From assembly GCA_016712675.1 (NCBI GenBank), contig JADJQR010000001.1:682001-746000 (forward strand): DNA of 64,000 nt. The letters are read 5' to 3'. The position numbers were made by a program, and so were the translations under genes. Below the pieces are notes generated by a model. That model had not been told where the DNA came from. It ran no database searches and was given only the letters and a program-made list of their open reading frames with translations. Shown here one piece after another: positions 53,775 through 63,125 of the stretch (its first letter is position 1; every line of letters begins with the position of its first letter). This DNA is from a bacterium. Its GTDB lineage: Bacteria; Krumholzibacteriota; Krumholzibacteriia; LZORAL124-64-63.

Positions 53775-54953
53775 ATGCGGCAACGACTGGTCTCCCTGGA
53801 CGTCATGCGCGGCGCCACCGTCGCGCTGATGATTCAGGTCAACAACCCGGGATCGTGGGAGTGGAGCGGCAGCTCCCAACTGCGCCATGCGTTGTGGCAC
53901 GGCTGCACGCTCACGGACCTGGTGTTCCCGTTCTTCCTGTTCGCGATGGGCGGGGCGATGGCCCTTAGCCTGGAGCACCGACGAGCCGCAGGCGAACGGC
54001 CGACGGCGCTGGCGCGGCAGGCGGCGCGCCGCGGCCTGACCATCATCCTGCTGGGCCTGCTCCTGAACGCGTTCCCCTTCGGACTGCCGCTGGACCCGAC
54101 GGCCCTGCGCGCGTTCACGCCCGCAGCGATGGCGCAGAGCCTGGCCGAGGTGCGCCTGCCCGGGGTGCTGCAGCGCATCGGCGCCACCTGGCTCCTGGCG
54201 GCGGGCGTCATCATCGCCTGGCCGGACACGCGCCGGCGCCTGGTCGCGGGCGCCGGCCTGTTCCTGCTCTACGAGGCCGTGATGCGCCTGCCGCTGGTCG
54301 ACGGCTGGGGGCGGGGCAGCTTCGAGGCGGTGGACAACCTTGCGCGCTGGGTGGACCTGCACGTGATCGGCGCGGCCCGCATGCTGAGCGTAGGCACCGA
54401 GGGCGGCAGCGATCCCGAGGGCCTCGTGCCCACCCTCAACGCGGCGGTGACGGCGCTGCTGGGCTTCGCGACCGTGGCGTGGCTCGGACGCGCGCCGCTA
54501 TCGTGGCGGCGCCTGGCTTGCCTGGCAGGCGCAGGCGCCCTCGTGGCGGCGGCCGGCCTGGCGGCGGCCCCGCTGGAGCCGATCAACAAGTCGCTGTGGA
54601 CGTCGACCTACGTGCTGTTGACCGGCGGGCTGGCGGCCATCGCGCTGGCGGTCGCTGCCGCGGTGGCGGATGTGCTGGGCTGGCGGTCGCTGCTGCGCCC
54701 TTTGGAGGCCTTCGGCTACAACCCGCTGCTGATGTTCTTCGGTTCGGGACTGCTGGCCCGGGTACTGGTCCATGCGCGCTGGAGCCTGGACGGCGCCGCG
54801 CCCGTCACGCTGCGCACGCTGGGCTACCGGCACCTGTTCGTGCCCTGGGCCGGCGTCGAGTGGGGGTCGGTGCTGTTCGCCACGGCGCAGGTGCTGCTCT
54901 GGGCCATCGTGGCCTGGATTCTGTACCGCCGGGGCTGGTCCTGGCGGGTCTAG
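53775..54953 (+). CDS. NagX / HGSNAT-type membrane acyltransferase
   Basis: The product has 392 residues. It opens with RLVSLDVMRGATVALMIQVN and LWHGCTLTDLVFPFFLFAMG, the signature of the heparan-alpha-glucosaminide acetyltransferase family (NagX, DUF5009/DUF1624). About eleven helices are predicted, with LPGVLQRIGATWLLAAGVII and GYNPLLMFFGSGLLARVLVH later. Relatives are tied to amino-sugar acetylation or transport at the inner membrane. Its start is an ATG preceded by no strong ribosome binding site (MRQRLVSLD). Confidence 0.88.
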   Translation: MRQRLVSLDVMRGATVALMIQVNNPGSWEWSGSSQLRHALWHGCTLTDLVFPFFLFAMGGAMALSLEHRRAAGERPTALARQAARRGLTIILLGLLLNAFPFGLPLDPTALRAFTPAAMAQSLAEVRLPGVLQRIGATWLLAAGVIIAWPDTRRRLVAGAGLFLLYEAVMRLPLVDGWGRGSFEAVDNLARWVDLHVIGAARMLSVGTEGGSDPEGLVPTLNAAVTALLGFATVAWLGRAPLSWRRLACLAGAGALVAAAGLAAAPLEPINKSLWTSTYVLLTGGLAAIALAVAAAVADVLGWRSLLRPLEAFGYNPLLMFFGSGLLARVLVHARWSLDGAAPVTLRTLGYRHLFVPWAGVEWGSVLFATAQVLLWAIVAWILYRRGWSWRV

Positions 54954-54971
54954 CGTCGTCCGGCAAACCTG

Positions 54972-55000
54972 TTGTCTTTGCGGTCAATTAATGTTATGAT
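54972..55000 (+). promoter_or_regulatory. Sigma70-type promoter of the endonuclease gene
   Basis: TTGTCT (54972-54977), then 17 bases, then TATGAT (54995-55000) in an AT-rich patch unlike the surrounding DNA. It lies 77 bases before the start codon of the secreted nuclease. Confidence 0.7.
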
Positions 55001-55076
55001 TATGCAGAATCGATCGCCGGACAGGGGGAACCACGGTCCCGCTTGGCAGGGGACCCATCCAGGGCAGGTGCGTCAG

Positions 55077-56246
55077 ATGTCGATCCGGAAACCCGCCCGG
55101 GCGCACGGCCCGGTGCTCGCGCTTGCCGTGGCGATCCTGCTCGTGGTCGTCCCGGCGGTGCACGCCGACGCGCCTCCCGGCTACTACGCCACGGTCGACG
55201 GTTCGACGCCGGCCACGCTGCGCGCTACCGTGCACGCGGTGATCAAGGCCGGGCACGTGAAGATTCCGTACACGGCAGCCTCGACCGACACCTGGAACGT
55301 GCTCGAACTGGCAGACCAGGACCCGCTCAACAGCGGCCGCATCATCGACGTCTACAAGAACACCTCGTATATCAAGTACGGCGCCGGGAACAGCGAGTAC
55401 GACCGCGAGCACACCTGGCCCAAGAGCTTCGGCTTTCCCGACGACGGCTCGTCCGTGCTGCCCTACAGCGACTGCCACATGCTCTTCCTGTGCAACAGCA
55501 GCTACAACAGCTCGCGCAGCAACAACGTCTACGACACGTGTACGGTCATCACGCAGTCGTACCCCACCGCGGTCTACAACGGCGAATCCGGCACCAACTA
55601 CCGCCAGAACGTCCTGCCGGAGGGCCGCTGGGAAACCTGGCTGGGCCGCCGGGGCGATGTCGCGCGGGCCCTGCTCTACTTCGACGTGCGCTACGAGGGC
55701 GAGGGCTCCGAACCCGACCTGATCCTCACCGACGACATCAACCTGATTGTCGGCTCGAACACGGGCGTGAACCTGGACGTCGCCTACATGGGCATCCTGA
55801 CGACGCTGCTGCAGTGGCACGCGCAGGATCCCGTGAGCGACCGCGAGCGCAACCGCAACGACATCGTCCATTCCTACCAGGGCAATCGCAACCCGTTCAT
55901 CGACCACCCCGAATGGGTGCTGCCGATCTTCCAGGGCTGGATCAGCGGCGTGCGCGATGTGCCGGTGGCGAGCGCGACCATCGAATCGGTGTACCCCAAT
56001 CCGTTCAACCCGAACACGAACGTGGCCTTTTCGTTGCCGGAGGCCGGCCAGGTGCGCGTTGAGGTCTTCACGGTGGGTGGGCGGCTGGTGCGCGTGCTAC
56101 TGAACGACACCTATGAAGCCGGCCAGCACACGCTGCGCTGGGACGGCACCGACCAGTCCGGCAGCGCGGCCGCCAGCGGCGCCTACTTTTTCCGCGTGCA
56201 GAGCGCGGCGGGCGCCGACACCAAGCCCGCGATCCTGCTGAAGTAG
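55077..56246 (+). CDS. Secreted endonuclease I with FlgD tail
   Basis: The product has 389 residues from the ATG at 55077, followed by a signal peptide (LALAVAILLVVVPAVHA). The nuclease domain shows the endonuclease I active site: DREHTWPKSFGFP (His112), SDCHMLFLCNSSYNSSRSNN, and WLGRRGDVARALLYFDVRYE. It cleaves DNA and perhaps RNA without specificity, outside the cell. A FlgD-like Ig domain closes it (VYPNPFNPNTNVAFSLPEAG to KPAILLK). The nuclease presumably supports nutrient scavenging. Confidence 0.93.
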   Translation: MSIRKPARAHGPVLALAVAILLVVVPAVHADAPPGYYATVDGSTPATLRATVHAVIKAGHVKIPYTAASTDTWNVLELADQDPLNSGRIIDVYKNTSYIKYGAGNSEYDREHTWPKSFGFPDDGSSVLPYSDCHMLFLCNSSYNSSRSNNVYDTCTVITQSYPTAVYNGESGTNYRQNVLPEGRWETWLGRRGDVARALLYFDVRYEGEGSEPDLILTDDINLIVGSNTGVNLDVAYMGILTTLLQWHAQDPVSDRERNRNDIVHSYQGNRNPFIDHPEWVLPIFQGWISGVRDVPVASATIESVYPNPFNPNTNVAFSLPEAGQVRVEVFTVGGRLVRVLLNDTYEAGQHTLRWDGTDQSGSAAASGAYFFRVQSAAGADTKPAILLK

Positions 56247-56283
56247 TCGCCTCGCTCGAGGTGCGGCCGCCCGCGGGCGGCCG

Positions 56284-56320
56284 GCGACGGCCGGGGGACT
56301 GCGGACCCCCGGCCGGTCGC
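56284..56320 (+). terminator. Terminator of the endonuclease gene
   Basis: A long GC-rich hairpin is formed by GCGAC-GGCCGGGGG and CCCCCGGCC-GGTCGC with one bulge and a 7-base loop. It is followed by TTGG, 38 bases after the stop codon. Confidence 0.6.
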
Positions 56321-56404
56321 TTGGCGGCTGCCGCGACGACGACGGCCATTGAGCCCCGCCCGCCCTGACGCTATGATCCCGCCCCCAGCCGAAAGGACGC
56401 GCCC

Positions 56405-58567
56405 GTGAGCCTCGTGGACCGCCCCTGCCGCGACCTGCAGCCGGCCCTGCCGCCCGCCCTGGCCGTCACCCTGTTCTGCCTGGGCCTGCTGCTGGCCGCC
56501 GGCGCGGCCCGCGCCGAGCCCGTCGGCCAGTCGCTGCCGGCGCCCGTGCCCGGCACCACCGCGGCGGTCTACCACGCCTCGGCCGCCGCGCGCGACGAGG
56601 CGCCGCCGTCGCTCTGCCTGCAGGCGCCGCTGCGGCCGGACGGCCCGCCGCCGCCCGGCTGGTCCGCGACACCGTCGCTTGTGCCAGCCTTCTCGCGCGT
56701 CCAGGGCCGCCCGGCCGTGTTCCTGCCGATCGCCGACGGCACCGACCTCTACGGCACCGGTGAGGTGGCCGGCGGCCTGCGCCGCAACCGCACGCGCACC
56801 GTGGCCTGGAACACCGATGCCTACGGCTGGCAGCGCGGCGAGCTCAGCCTCTACCAGTCGCACCCGTGGGTGCTGGCGGTGCGGCGCGACGGCACTGCCT
56901 ACGGCGTGATTGCCGACACGCCCGAGCGCTGCCTGATCGACCTGAACCAGGGCATCCGCTTCGAGGCGGCCGGTCCGGAGTTCGCGGTCATCGTGGTCGA
57001 GGGTCCCACCCCGCAGCACGTCGTGCGCGCCCTGGGCGCGCTGACCGGCACGATGCCGTTGCCGCCGCGCTGGGCGCTGGGCTACCACCAGTGCCGCTAC
57101 TCGTACACGCCGGACGACCGCGTGCGCGAGATCGCCGAGGGCTTCCGTAAGCGGGCCATCCCCTGCGACGTGATCTGGCTGGACATCGACTACATGGACG
57201 GTTTCCGCTGCTTCACCGTGGACACCAACGCGTTCCCCGACCTGCGCGGCCTGGACGGCGAGTTGCAGGCGCAGGGCTTCCGCACCGTGGCGATCATCGA
57301 CCCGGGCATCAAGCTGGAGGACGGCTACCACGTCTTCGACTCGGGCGCGGCGCTGGACGCCTGGGTGCAGACGCCGCGCGGCAAGCCCTACGAAGGCGCG
57401 GTCTGGCCCGGCAACTGCGTGTTTCCCGACTTCACCATCGACCGCGTGCGCGCCTGGTGGGGCGGTCTCTACGGGCAGTTCCTCTCGCTGGGCATCGACG
57501 GCATCTGGAACGACATGAACGAGCCCGCGGTCTTCAACGTCGATGGCCACACGATGCCGGCCACCAACGTCCACCGCGCCGACCCCGATCTGGGCGGCAC
57601 CGGCACCCACGCCCGTTTCCACAACGTCTACGGGATGCTCATGTCGCAGGCGACGTACGAAGGCGTGGCCGCCGCCCGGCCGCAACAGAGGCCGTTCGTG
57701 CTGACGCGCGCCTCGCACCTGGGTGGTCAGCGCTGGGCCGCCACGTGGACCGGCGACAACACCGCCAGCTGGGATCACCTGGACATGTCGCTGGCGATGG
57801 TGCTGAACCTGGGCCTGTCGGGCCAGCCGCTGAGCGGGCCGGACATCGGCGGCTTCGTCGGGGCGGGTGACGGCCCGCTGTTCGCGCGCTGGATGGGAGT
57901 GGGCGCGTTGCTGCCGTTCGCACGCGGCCACACCGGCAAGGGCAACATCGACAAGGAGCCGTGGTCGTTCGGGCGCGAGGTGGAGAACACGTGCCGGCTG
58001 GCGCTGCAGCGGCGCTCCCGTCTGCTGCCCTATCTCTACACGCTGGCGCGCGAGGCCTCGCTCACGGGCCTGCCCATCGCGCGCCCGCTCTTCTTCGCCG
58101 ACCCGGCCGACCCGGCCCTGCGCGACATGGACGACGCGTTCCTGCTGGGGGACGACCTGCTGGTGGTCGCGAACGTGAAGCCCGGCCCGCGCGACCCGGC
58201 GGCGCCGCTGCCGCCGCTTTCGCGCGGGGCCTGGACGGAGATCTCGCTGGTCGACGGCGACCAGGCCGACCCCGACCTGCCGCGCCTGTTCCTGCGCGAG
58301 GGCGCCGCGCTGCCGCTCGGGCCGCTGGTGCAGTGGTCGGACGAGAAGCCGCTCGACGAGATCGAGCTGCTGGTCAATCCCGACGCCGCGGGCCGCGCGG
58401 TGGGGTCACTGTACGAGGACGCGGGGGACGGCCCGGGGTACCGTGACCAGGCCTGTCGGCTGACGCGCTTCACGTACGAGGCCGGGAAGTCCACCGCGGT
58501 CGTTGTCGAGGGGGAATGGCCGGCGGGCGACTGGCGCGTGACGACGCGCGCAGTCGGCGGCAGGTAA
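56405..58567 (+). CDS. GH31 alpha-glucosidase, exported
   Basis: The product has 720 residues. A signal peptide (ALAVTLFCLGLLLAAGAARA) precedes a GH31 core. The nucleophile is Asp370 in GIWNDMNEPAVF, and the acid/base is Asp451 in WTGDNTASWDHL. Other signature stretches are PPRWALGYHQCRYSYTPDDR, VIWLDIDYMDGFRCFTVDTN and PFARGHTGKGNIDKEPWSFG. It hydrolyses alpha-glucosidic bonds of starch-derived or similar sugars in the periplasm or outside. The start is a GTG. The gene is followed by no partners on its strand. Confidence 0.95.
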   Translation: MSLVDRPCRDLQPALPPALAVTLFCLGLLLAAGAARAEPVGQSLPAPVPGTTAAVYHASAAARDEAPPSLCLQAPLRPDGPPPPGWSATPSLVPAFSRVQGRPAVFLPIADGTDLYGTGEVAGGLRRNRTRTVAWNTDAYGWQRGELSLYQSHPWVLAVRRDGTAYGVIADTPERCLIDLNQGIRFEAAGPEFAVIVVEGPTPQHVVRALGALTGTMPLPPRWALGYHQCRYSYTPDDRVREIAEGFRKRAIPCDVIWLDIDYMDGFRCFTVDTNAFPDLRGLDGELQAQGFRTVAIIDPGIKLEDGYHVFDSGAALDAWVQTPRGKPYEGAVWPGNCVFPDFTIDRVRAWWGGLYGQFLSLGIDGIWNDMNEPAVFNVDGHTMPATNVHRADPDLGGTGTHARFHNVYGMLMSQATYEGVAAARPQQRPFVLTRASHLGGQRWAATWTGDNTASWDHLDMSLAMVLNLGLSGQPLSGPDIGGFVGAGDGPLFARWMGVGALLPFARGHTGKGNIDKEPWSFGREVENTCRLALQRRSRLLPYLYTLAREASLTGLPIARPLFFADPADPALRDMDDAFLLGDDLLVVANVKPGPRDPAAPLPPLSRGAWTEISLVDGDQADPDLPRLFLREGAALPLGPLVQWSDEKPLDEIELLVNPDAAGRAVGSLYEDAGDGPGYRDQACRLTRFTYEAGKSTAVVVEGEWPAGDWRVTTRAVGGR

Positions 58568-58626
58568 GGACGGTGCAGCCGTCCGCAGCGGTCCCGTCGC
58601 CATCGGATGGGTGCCGCCCGGCGGAA

Positions 58627-58866
58627 TCAGGCGAGCATGTCGACCAACGTGCCGACCATGTCGTCGGCCGCCCGCAGCACGGCGGCGTTGGCTTCCCAGT
58701 CCCGCCGCGAGACGAGCACGCCGGCCATCTCTTCGTGCAGGTCGATCGCAGGCGCGCCGGAGGCGCCCTGTCCACCGGCGTTCGCGATGCGATGCGCATG
58801 CCTGGCGAAGGCATCCTGGCTTCGTTGCATCCCGCCCAGGGCGGAGGCGACGGCGTCGGCGATCAT
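58627..58866 (-). CDS. Small flagellar rod/hook-like protein
   Basis: The product has 79 residues from the ATG at 58866 (AAAGGGG upstream). The N-terminal helix MIADAVASALGGMQRSQDAF and HAHRIANAGGQ, and the C-terminal IDLHEEMAGVLVSRRDWEAN and VLRAADDMVGTLVDMLA, correspond to the two helical ends of FlgC/FlgG-type axial proteins. The whole middle is missing. No other flagellar gene is in the window. It could be a short adapter, a standalone rod-tail protein, or a domain remnant. Confidence 0.7.
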   Translation of the reverse strand: MIADAVASALGGMQRSQDAFARHAHRIANAGGQGASGAPAIDLHEEMAGVLVSRRDWEANAAVLRAADDMVGTLVDMLA

Positions 58867-58953
58867 GCCTGCCCCTTTCGGGAGTCCACGGGACAATTCG
58901 TCGTCCCCCTATCGGCAGATATGGGCGCCGGCTTGAGTGTTTTCCGCTCCGTC

Positions 58954-59505
58954 CTAGACGCGCCCCGACTTCAGCGCATACGCCGAGATCACGTCCTCGG
59001 GCAGCGGGTGCCAGCCGTTGACCGGCTCGGGCGCGGACGGCTGGGTGGTGCCCACCACGGGCACCAGGTGCACGTGCAGGCCTGCGGCGCCGGTGACCTC
59101 GAGGATGTCGTCGATCTCGTGCAGGTCGTCTGTGTGGGGCTCGTGTTCGCCCACCAGCAGGGCGGCGCGGGCGCGCGTCTTCACCTGGTCGGCGGTGGCG
59201 GCCGCCAGGAAGGCCACCTCGTGCAGTTCGCCGAAGCGGCCATGGCGGTAGGCGCCCAGGTTGATGAACCACAGCTTCGGTTCGCCGGGTGTCGGCGCGT
59301 CGGCCCGCAGCAGGACGCGGTGGCCGTCCACAACTTCCAGCGGCAGCCACGAATCGATGTGCACGCCGCGAAGCGAGCCGAACCACTGGCCCATCAGCTG
59401 CTCGTACGTGGATTCGATGGTCTCGCCGACGGCGAAGACCGTGTCGTGCAGTTCCGTGTTGGCGCCCGTGGCGGTGCCCCCGAGCATGACGGCGAAGAGC
59501 TTCAT
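58954..59505 (-). CDS. DUF1543 protein
   Basis: The product has 183 residues. MKLFAVMLGGTATGANTELH and HDTVFAVGETIESTYEQLMG, then WFGSLRGVHIDSWLPLEVVD, match DUF1543 proteins. It is soluble and without a signal. The start overlaps the stop of the HD-domain gene (ATGA), so both are co-translated. The second half (LHEVAFLAAATADQVKTRAR) may be a repeat of the same fold. The function is unknown. Confidence 0.85.
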   Translation of the reverse strand: MKLFAVMLGGTATGANTELHDTVFAVGETIESTYEQLMGQWFGSLRGVHIDSWLPLEVVDGHRVLLRADAPTPGEPKLWFINLGAYRHGRFGELHEVAFLAAATADQVKTRARAALLVGEHEPHTDDLHEIDDILEVTGAAGLHVHLVPVVGTTQPSAPEPVNGWHPLPEDVISAYALKSGRV

Positions 59506-60065
59506 GGCCGACGCTCCCTGAGGCCGCGCGCCAGCGTGCGGCTCGTCTCGTACGCGAAGCCGGCCTCGGGCGCGAAGCGCCAGAACTCTTCCAGGCTGCG
59601 CGTGCCGGTCGACAGTTCGTACGACAGTGCGGTGGCCAGCAGGTCCAGGCGGTCGGCGTCGCGCACCAGCTTCGCCTCGGGCGTGGCCTGCGCCTCGAAC
59701 TCGGCCCACAACGACGTCCAGTTGGCGGCGAAGCCCAGCCCGCCCAGCAGTTCGGCCAGCGCGGCCGCCTCGGCCGCCATCTTGGCGCCGGGCGGCAGCA
59801 GGCGCGAGGCGCCTAGCGACAGGTCACCTGTCACGCTCTCGGCCAGGTCGTGCGAGATGGCCATAGCCAGCACGCGCGCGCGGTCGAACGGGCCCGGTTC
59901 GCTGTCCAGGAGGGCCAGCGCGATGAGTGCCACGCCGTGGCTGTGGTCGGCCACGCTCTCGGGTGCGGGCACGCCGCGCTGGTGCCAGCCCGTGCGGGGT
60001 GTCGTCTTCAGCCTGCCTGCCTGCAGGAGCATCTCCAGCAGGCGCGAACGTGGCACGTCCGTCAT
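59502..60065 (-). CDS. HD-domain hydrolase, YfbR/HDDC2-like
   Basis: The product has 187 residues. Metal ligands of the HD fold are in ESVADHSHGVALIA, AISHDLAES (HD pair) and LVRDADRLDLLATALS. GWHQRGVPAPESVADHSHG fits the 5'-deoxynucleotidase group that releases nucleosides from monophosphates. It could help purge nucleotides. It sits between a sodium symporter and the DUF1543 gene on one strand and is probably co-transcribed with both. Confidence 0.9.
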   Translation of the reverse strand: MTDVPRSRLLEMLLQAGRLKTTPRTGWHQRGVPAPESVADHSHGVALIALALLDSEPGPFDRARVLAMAISHDLAESVTGDLSLGASRLLPPGAKMAAEAAALAELLGGLGFAANWTSLWAEFEAQATPEAKLVRDADRLDLLATALSYELSTGTRSLEEFWRFAPEAGFAYETSRTLARGLRERRP

Positions 60066-60088
60066 GGGTCCGACCTTTCGCGGATCGT

Positions 60089-61696
60089 TCAGCCGCGGAA
60101 CACCCACCAGGTGACCGCCACGCCCAGGATCACCAGCCAGCTCAGCCCGACCAGCAGCCCGCGATGCTTGGACGCCACGTTCGGCCCCGCGGTGGCGTAC
60201 GTCAACCCCGCCAGTTTGTCGCGCGCGGGCGCCGGCGCCGTCAGGCTGGCCAGAACCAGCACTACGGCGCAGATGGCGAAAAGCAGCGCCGCGAAGTGCA
60301 GGAAGTTCAGGCGGGCGTAGGCTAGCAACGGTCCGGACAGCGAGCCGGCGTTCAGTTCCAGCACCAGGCGCAGTGCGCCCAGCACGAAGCCCGTGCCCAG
60401 CGCGGCCATGGCGCCGCGCGCGTTGACACGGGTCCAGAACAGGCCCAACAGGAACACAGCCGCGATCGGCGGCGAGATATACGCCTGCACACTCTGCAGG
60501 TACTGGTAGAGCTGCCCGGAGATGCGGCTCATCAGCGGGATCCAGGCCAGCGCCAGTAGCACGAGCACGCCGGTCGACAGCTGCCCGAAGGCGACCAGCT
60601 GCCGCTCGGTGGCCGCCGGGCGCAGCTTGCGGTAGACGTCGAACGTCATCAACGTCGAGCACGAGTTGAACACCGACGACAGCGAACTCATGAGTGCCGC
60701 CAACAGACCTGCCACGACCAGGCCGCGCAGCCCCACCGGCAGCAGCGCCGTCACCAGCGCCGGCAGCGCCTGGTCGGGCCGCTCCAGCACGAGCTTGCCC
60801 TGCTGCACCAGGCCGTAGGCCGCCACGCCCGGCAGCACGAAGAGCACCACCGGCAGCAGCTTCAGGAAGCCCGCGAAGATGGTGCCCCCGCGCGCATGGT
60901 CCAGGTTCCGCGCCGCCAGCACCCGCTGCACGATGAACTGGTCGGTGCACCAGTACCAGACGCCCAGGATGGGCGCGCCCAGCAGGATGCCCGTCCACGG
61001 GAAGTCGGGGTCGGTCGCCGGCCGCCACATGTCGAGGAAGCCGGGGCCGGCGCCCGCCTTCAACTGCGCCCAGCCGCCCACGGCGTCCACGGACGCGAAC
61101 GTGAGCGCCAGCGAGCCGCCCAGCAGCACGAATAGCTGCACCGTGTCGGTGATCAGCACCGCACGCAGCCCCCCCAGCACGGTGTACAGGCCGGTGGCGA
61201 CGATGACGATGAGCGCGCCCACCCAGAAGTCGAGCCCCATGAGGGCGCCGAAGACGATACCGCCGGCCGCGATGGTCACCGAGATCTTCGTCAGCACGTA
61301 GCCGACCACGGAGATGACCGCCAGGTACCAGCGCGCGCCCGCCGAGTAGCGCCGCTCCAGGAACTCCGGCATCGTCGAGACGCCGCTGCGCAGGTAGAAC
61401 GGCACGAAGACCCAGCCCAGCAGCAGCAGGATCAGCGAGGCCAGCACCTCGAACTGGCCGACCGCCACGCCGCTCGCCGCGCCGGTGCCCGCCAGGCCGA
61501 CCAGGTGCTCCGAACCGATGTTCGAGGCGAACAGCGAGGCGCCGACCACGAACCAGCCGGTGTTGCGGCCGGCCAGGAAGTACTGCCCCGAGGTCTCCCG
61601 CACGCGCTCGCGCCGCGTGTAGAGCCAGGCGATGGTGAACACCAGCACGAAGTAGGCGGCGATGACGAGCCAGTCGAGCCAGGCGAGGCGGTTCAT
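60089..61696 (-). CDS. Sodium:solute symporter (SSS family)
   Basis: The product has 535 residues. GGAGGATAGC precedes the ATG at 61696. Thirteen to fourteen helices fit the LeuT-type SSS fold. YFLAGRNTGWFVVGASLFAS and NIGSEHLVGLAGTGAASG are the SGLT-like sodium-binding region; LWTDQFIVQ-type residues appear as VWYWCTDQFIVQRVLAARNL. This WYWCTDQ stretch is characteristic of the SGLT sugar branch, so a sugar or inositol substrate is likely. It faces the exported esterase gene. Confidence 0.92.
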   Translation of the reverse strand: MNRLAWLDWLVIAAYFVLVFTIAWLYTRRERVRETSGQYFLAGRNTGWFVVGASLFASNIGSEHLVGLAGTGAASGVAVGQFEVLASLILLLLGWVFVPFYLRSGVSTMPEFLERRYSAGARWYLAVISVVGYVLTKISVTIAAGGIVFGALMGLDFWVGALIVIVATGLYTVLGGLRAVLITDTVQLFVLLGGSLALTFASVDAVGGWAQLKAGAGPGFLDMWRPATDPDFPWTGILLGAPILGVWYWCTDQFIVQRVLAARNLDHARGGTIFAGFLKLLPVVLFVLPGVAAYGLVQQGKLVLERPDQALPALVTALLPVGLRGLVVAGLLAALMSSLSSVFNSCSTLMTFDVYRKLRPAATERQLVAFGQLSTGVLVLLALAWIPLMSRISGQLYQYLQSVQAYISPPIAAVFLLGLFWTRVNARGAMAALGTGFVLGALRLVLELNAGSLSGPLLAYARLNFLHFAALLFAICAVVLVLASLTAPAPARDKLAGLTYATAGPNVASKHRGLLVGLSWLVILGVAVTWWVFRG

Positions 61697-61837
61697 GCTA
61701 TCCTCCCGGAGGTCGGGACCCGTGGTGCCGGCGCGCGGGCGCCATTGTGGACGATGGCGCGCCTCGGCGACAGGCAAAATTCACCCGGGTGCGCGGCGTC
61801 CGCTGCGGCACGGCGCGAGAACCGAAAGGACCCCGGC

Positions 61838-63040
61838 GTGAGGCGAACGGCAGCCCTGTGCATCGCGATGAGCCTGGCCTCCGCACCTGTCGCGGCGGTG
61901 GTCGTGAGCTTCGAGGTCGCCGTGCCGCCGGACACGCCAGGCGGTGCGATCGTGCACCTGGCCGGCGATTTCCAGGGCTGGCGGCCCGGCGATGCGGACT
62001 GGGCGCTACGCCCCGGCGAAGACGGACGATGGCGATTCAGGACGGATTTCGCCGAAGGCCGGCCCCTTCAGTTCAAGTTCACCCTCGGCGGCTGGGACCG
62101 CGTCGAGAAGGGACCCGCCGGCGAGGAGCTGCAGAACCGCCTGCATGTGGCCGCTGGCGACACGACATTGCGCCTGGTCGTGGCACGCTGGGCCGATGGC
62201 GGCCCGCCGCGCGCCACGGCCACCGGCGACATCAGACCCCTGGCGGTGCCCGGCTTCCTCGGCGGCCGCCGCGTGTGGGTGTGGCTGCCGCCTGGTTATG
62301 CGGACGAGCCTGACCGCCGCTATCCCGTGTTCTACGTGCTGGACGGCCAGAACGCGTTCGATGCAGCCACCAGCTTCGCGGGCGAGTGGGAGATCGACGA
62401 ATCGCTGGCCAGGCTCGTCGCCGACGGCGAGGTCGAGCCGCTGATCGTCGTGGCCGTGGCCAACGGTGGCGCGCTGCGCACCGACGAGTACACACCGTGG
62501 CCCGGCCCCGATCCTGGGGCACCGACGGGCGGGCACACGGCGGGCGGCCGCGCCGGGGAGCACCTCACGGCCATCGTGACCGAACTGATGCCTGCCGTCG
62601 ATGACGCCTTCCGGACTCGGCGCGGGCCTGACCACACGGGTCTCTGCGGCTCATCGTTCGGCGGGCTGATGGCGCTGCACGCGGGCTGGGCGCGGCCGGA
62701 CGTGTTCGGCCGCCTGGCTGCGCTTTCGCCCAGCCTCGGCTGGGCCGGCGGGGCGCCCTTGGCGATGATCGAGGCACGGGAGCGCCCCGCGGTGCGCCTC
62801 TACACGGACATGGGCACGCGAGAGCGGGGCCATGTCACGGACGGCGACGGCAATGGCACCGATGACGCGATCGACGACCTGCGCACCCTTCGCGAGGCGT
62901 TGCTGCGTCGCGGCTTCCGCGAAGGAATCGACCTCCTGGTGGTCGAGGACGAGGGCGCCCGCCACCACGAGTCGCACTGGGCGCGGCGCTTTCCGGTTGC
63001 CGCGCGCTTCCTCTTCCCGGGCCCGGCCGCGCGCCGTTGA
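61838..63040 (+). CDS. Exported esterase with CBM48-like N-terminal domain
   Basis: The product has 400 residues from the GTG at 61838, with AAAGGA upstream and a signal peptide (ALCIAMSLASAPVAA). Residues 25-110 resemble a CBM20/48 starch-binding fold (GAIVHLAGDFQGWRPGDADW). The rest is an esterase-D / enterochelin-esterase-like hydrolase: RRVWVWLPPGYADEPDRRYP, FYVLDGQNAFD, nucleophile LCGSSFGGLMALHAG, and a final histidine in EDEGARHHESHWARRF. It could cleave siderophore or acyl-sugar esters. The gene ends in a double-hairpin region shared with the convergent gene. Confidence 0.88.
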   Translation: MRRTAALCIAMSLASAPVAAVVVSFEVAVPPDTPGGAIVHLAGDFQGWRPGDADWALRPGEDGRWRFRTDFAEGRPLQFKFTLGGWDRVEKGPAGEELQNRLHVAAGDTTLRLVVARWADGGPPRATATGDIRPLAVPGFLGGRRVWVWLPPGYADEPDRRYPVFYVLDGQNAFDAATSFAGEWEIDESLARLVADGEVEPLIVVAVANGGALRTDEYTPWPGPDPGAPTGGHTAGGRAGEHLTAIVTELMPAVDDAFRTRRGPDHTGLCGSSFGGLMALHAGWARPDVFGRLAALSPSLGWAGGAPLAMIEARERPAVRLYTDMGTRERGHVTDGDGNGTDDAIDDLRTLREALLRRGFREGIDLLVVEDEGARHHESHWARRFPVAARFLFPGPAARR

Positions 63041-63065
63041 CGCCGGCCACGAGTGCCGACAGGCA

Positions 63066-63117
63066 GGGCCCGGGACCGCCCCTGTGGCCCCGGGCCCGTG
63101 GCGGGACGTGGTCCCGC
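63066..63117. terminator. Double hairpin between convergent genes
   Basis: GGGCCCGGG / CCCGGGCCC at 63066-63074 and 63089-63097, and GCGGGAC-GTG-GTCCCGC at 63101-63117. Both are palindromic and can act in either direction; the second is 9 bases from the stop of the minus-strand gene. Confidence 0.6.
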
Positions 63118-63125
63118 TTGCCATA

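Noticed and set aside
55980-56246. FlgD tails as Bacteroidetes type IX type A sorting domains
   Set aside because: The tails have the FlgD/NPFNP pattern but not the terminal KxxxK features, and the other genes do not point to Bacteroidetes.
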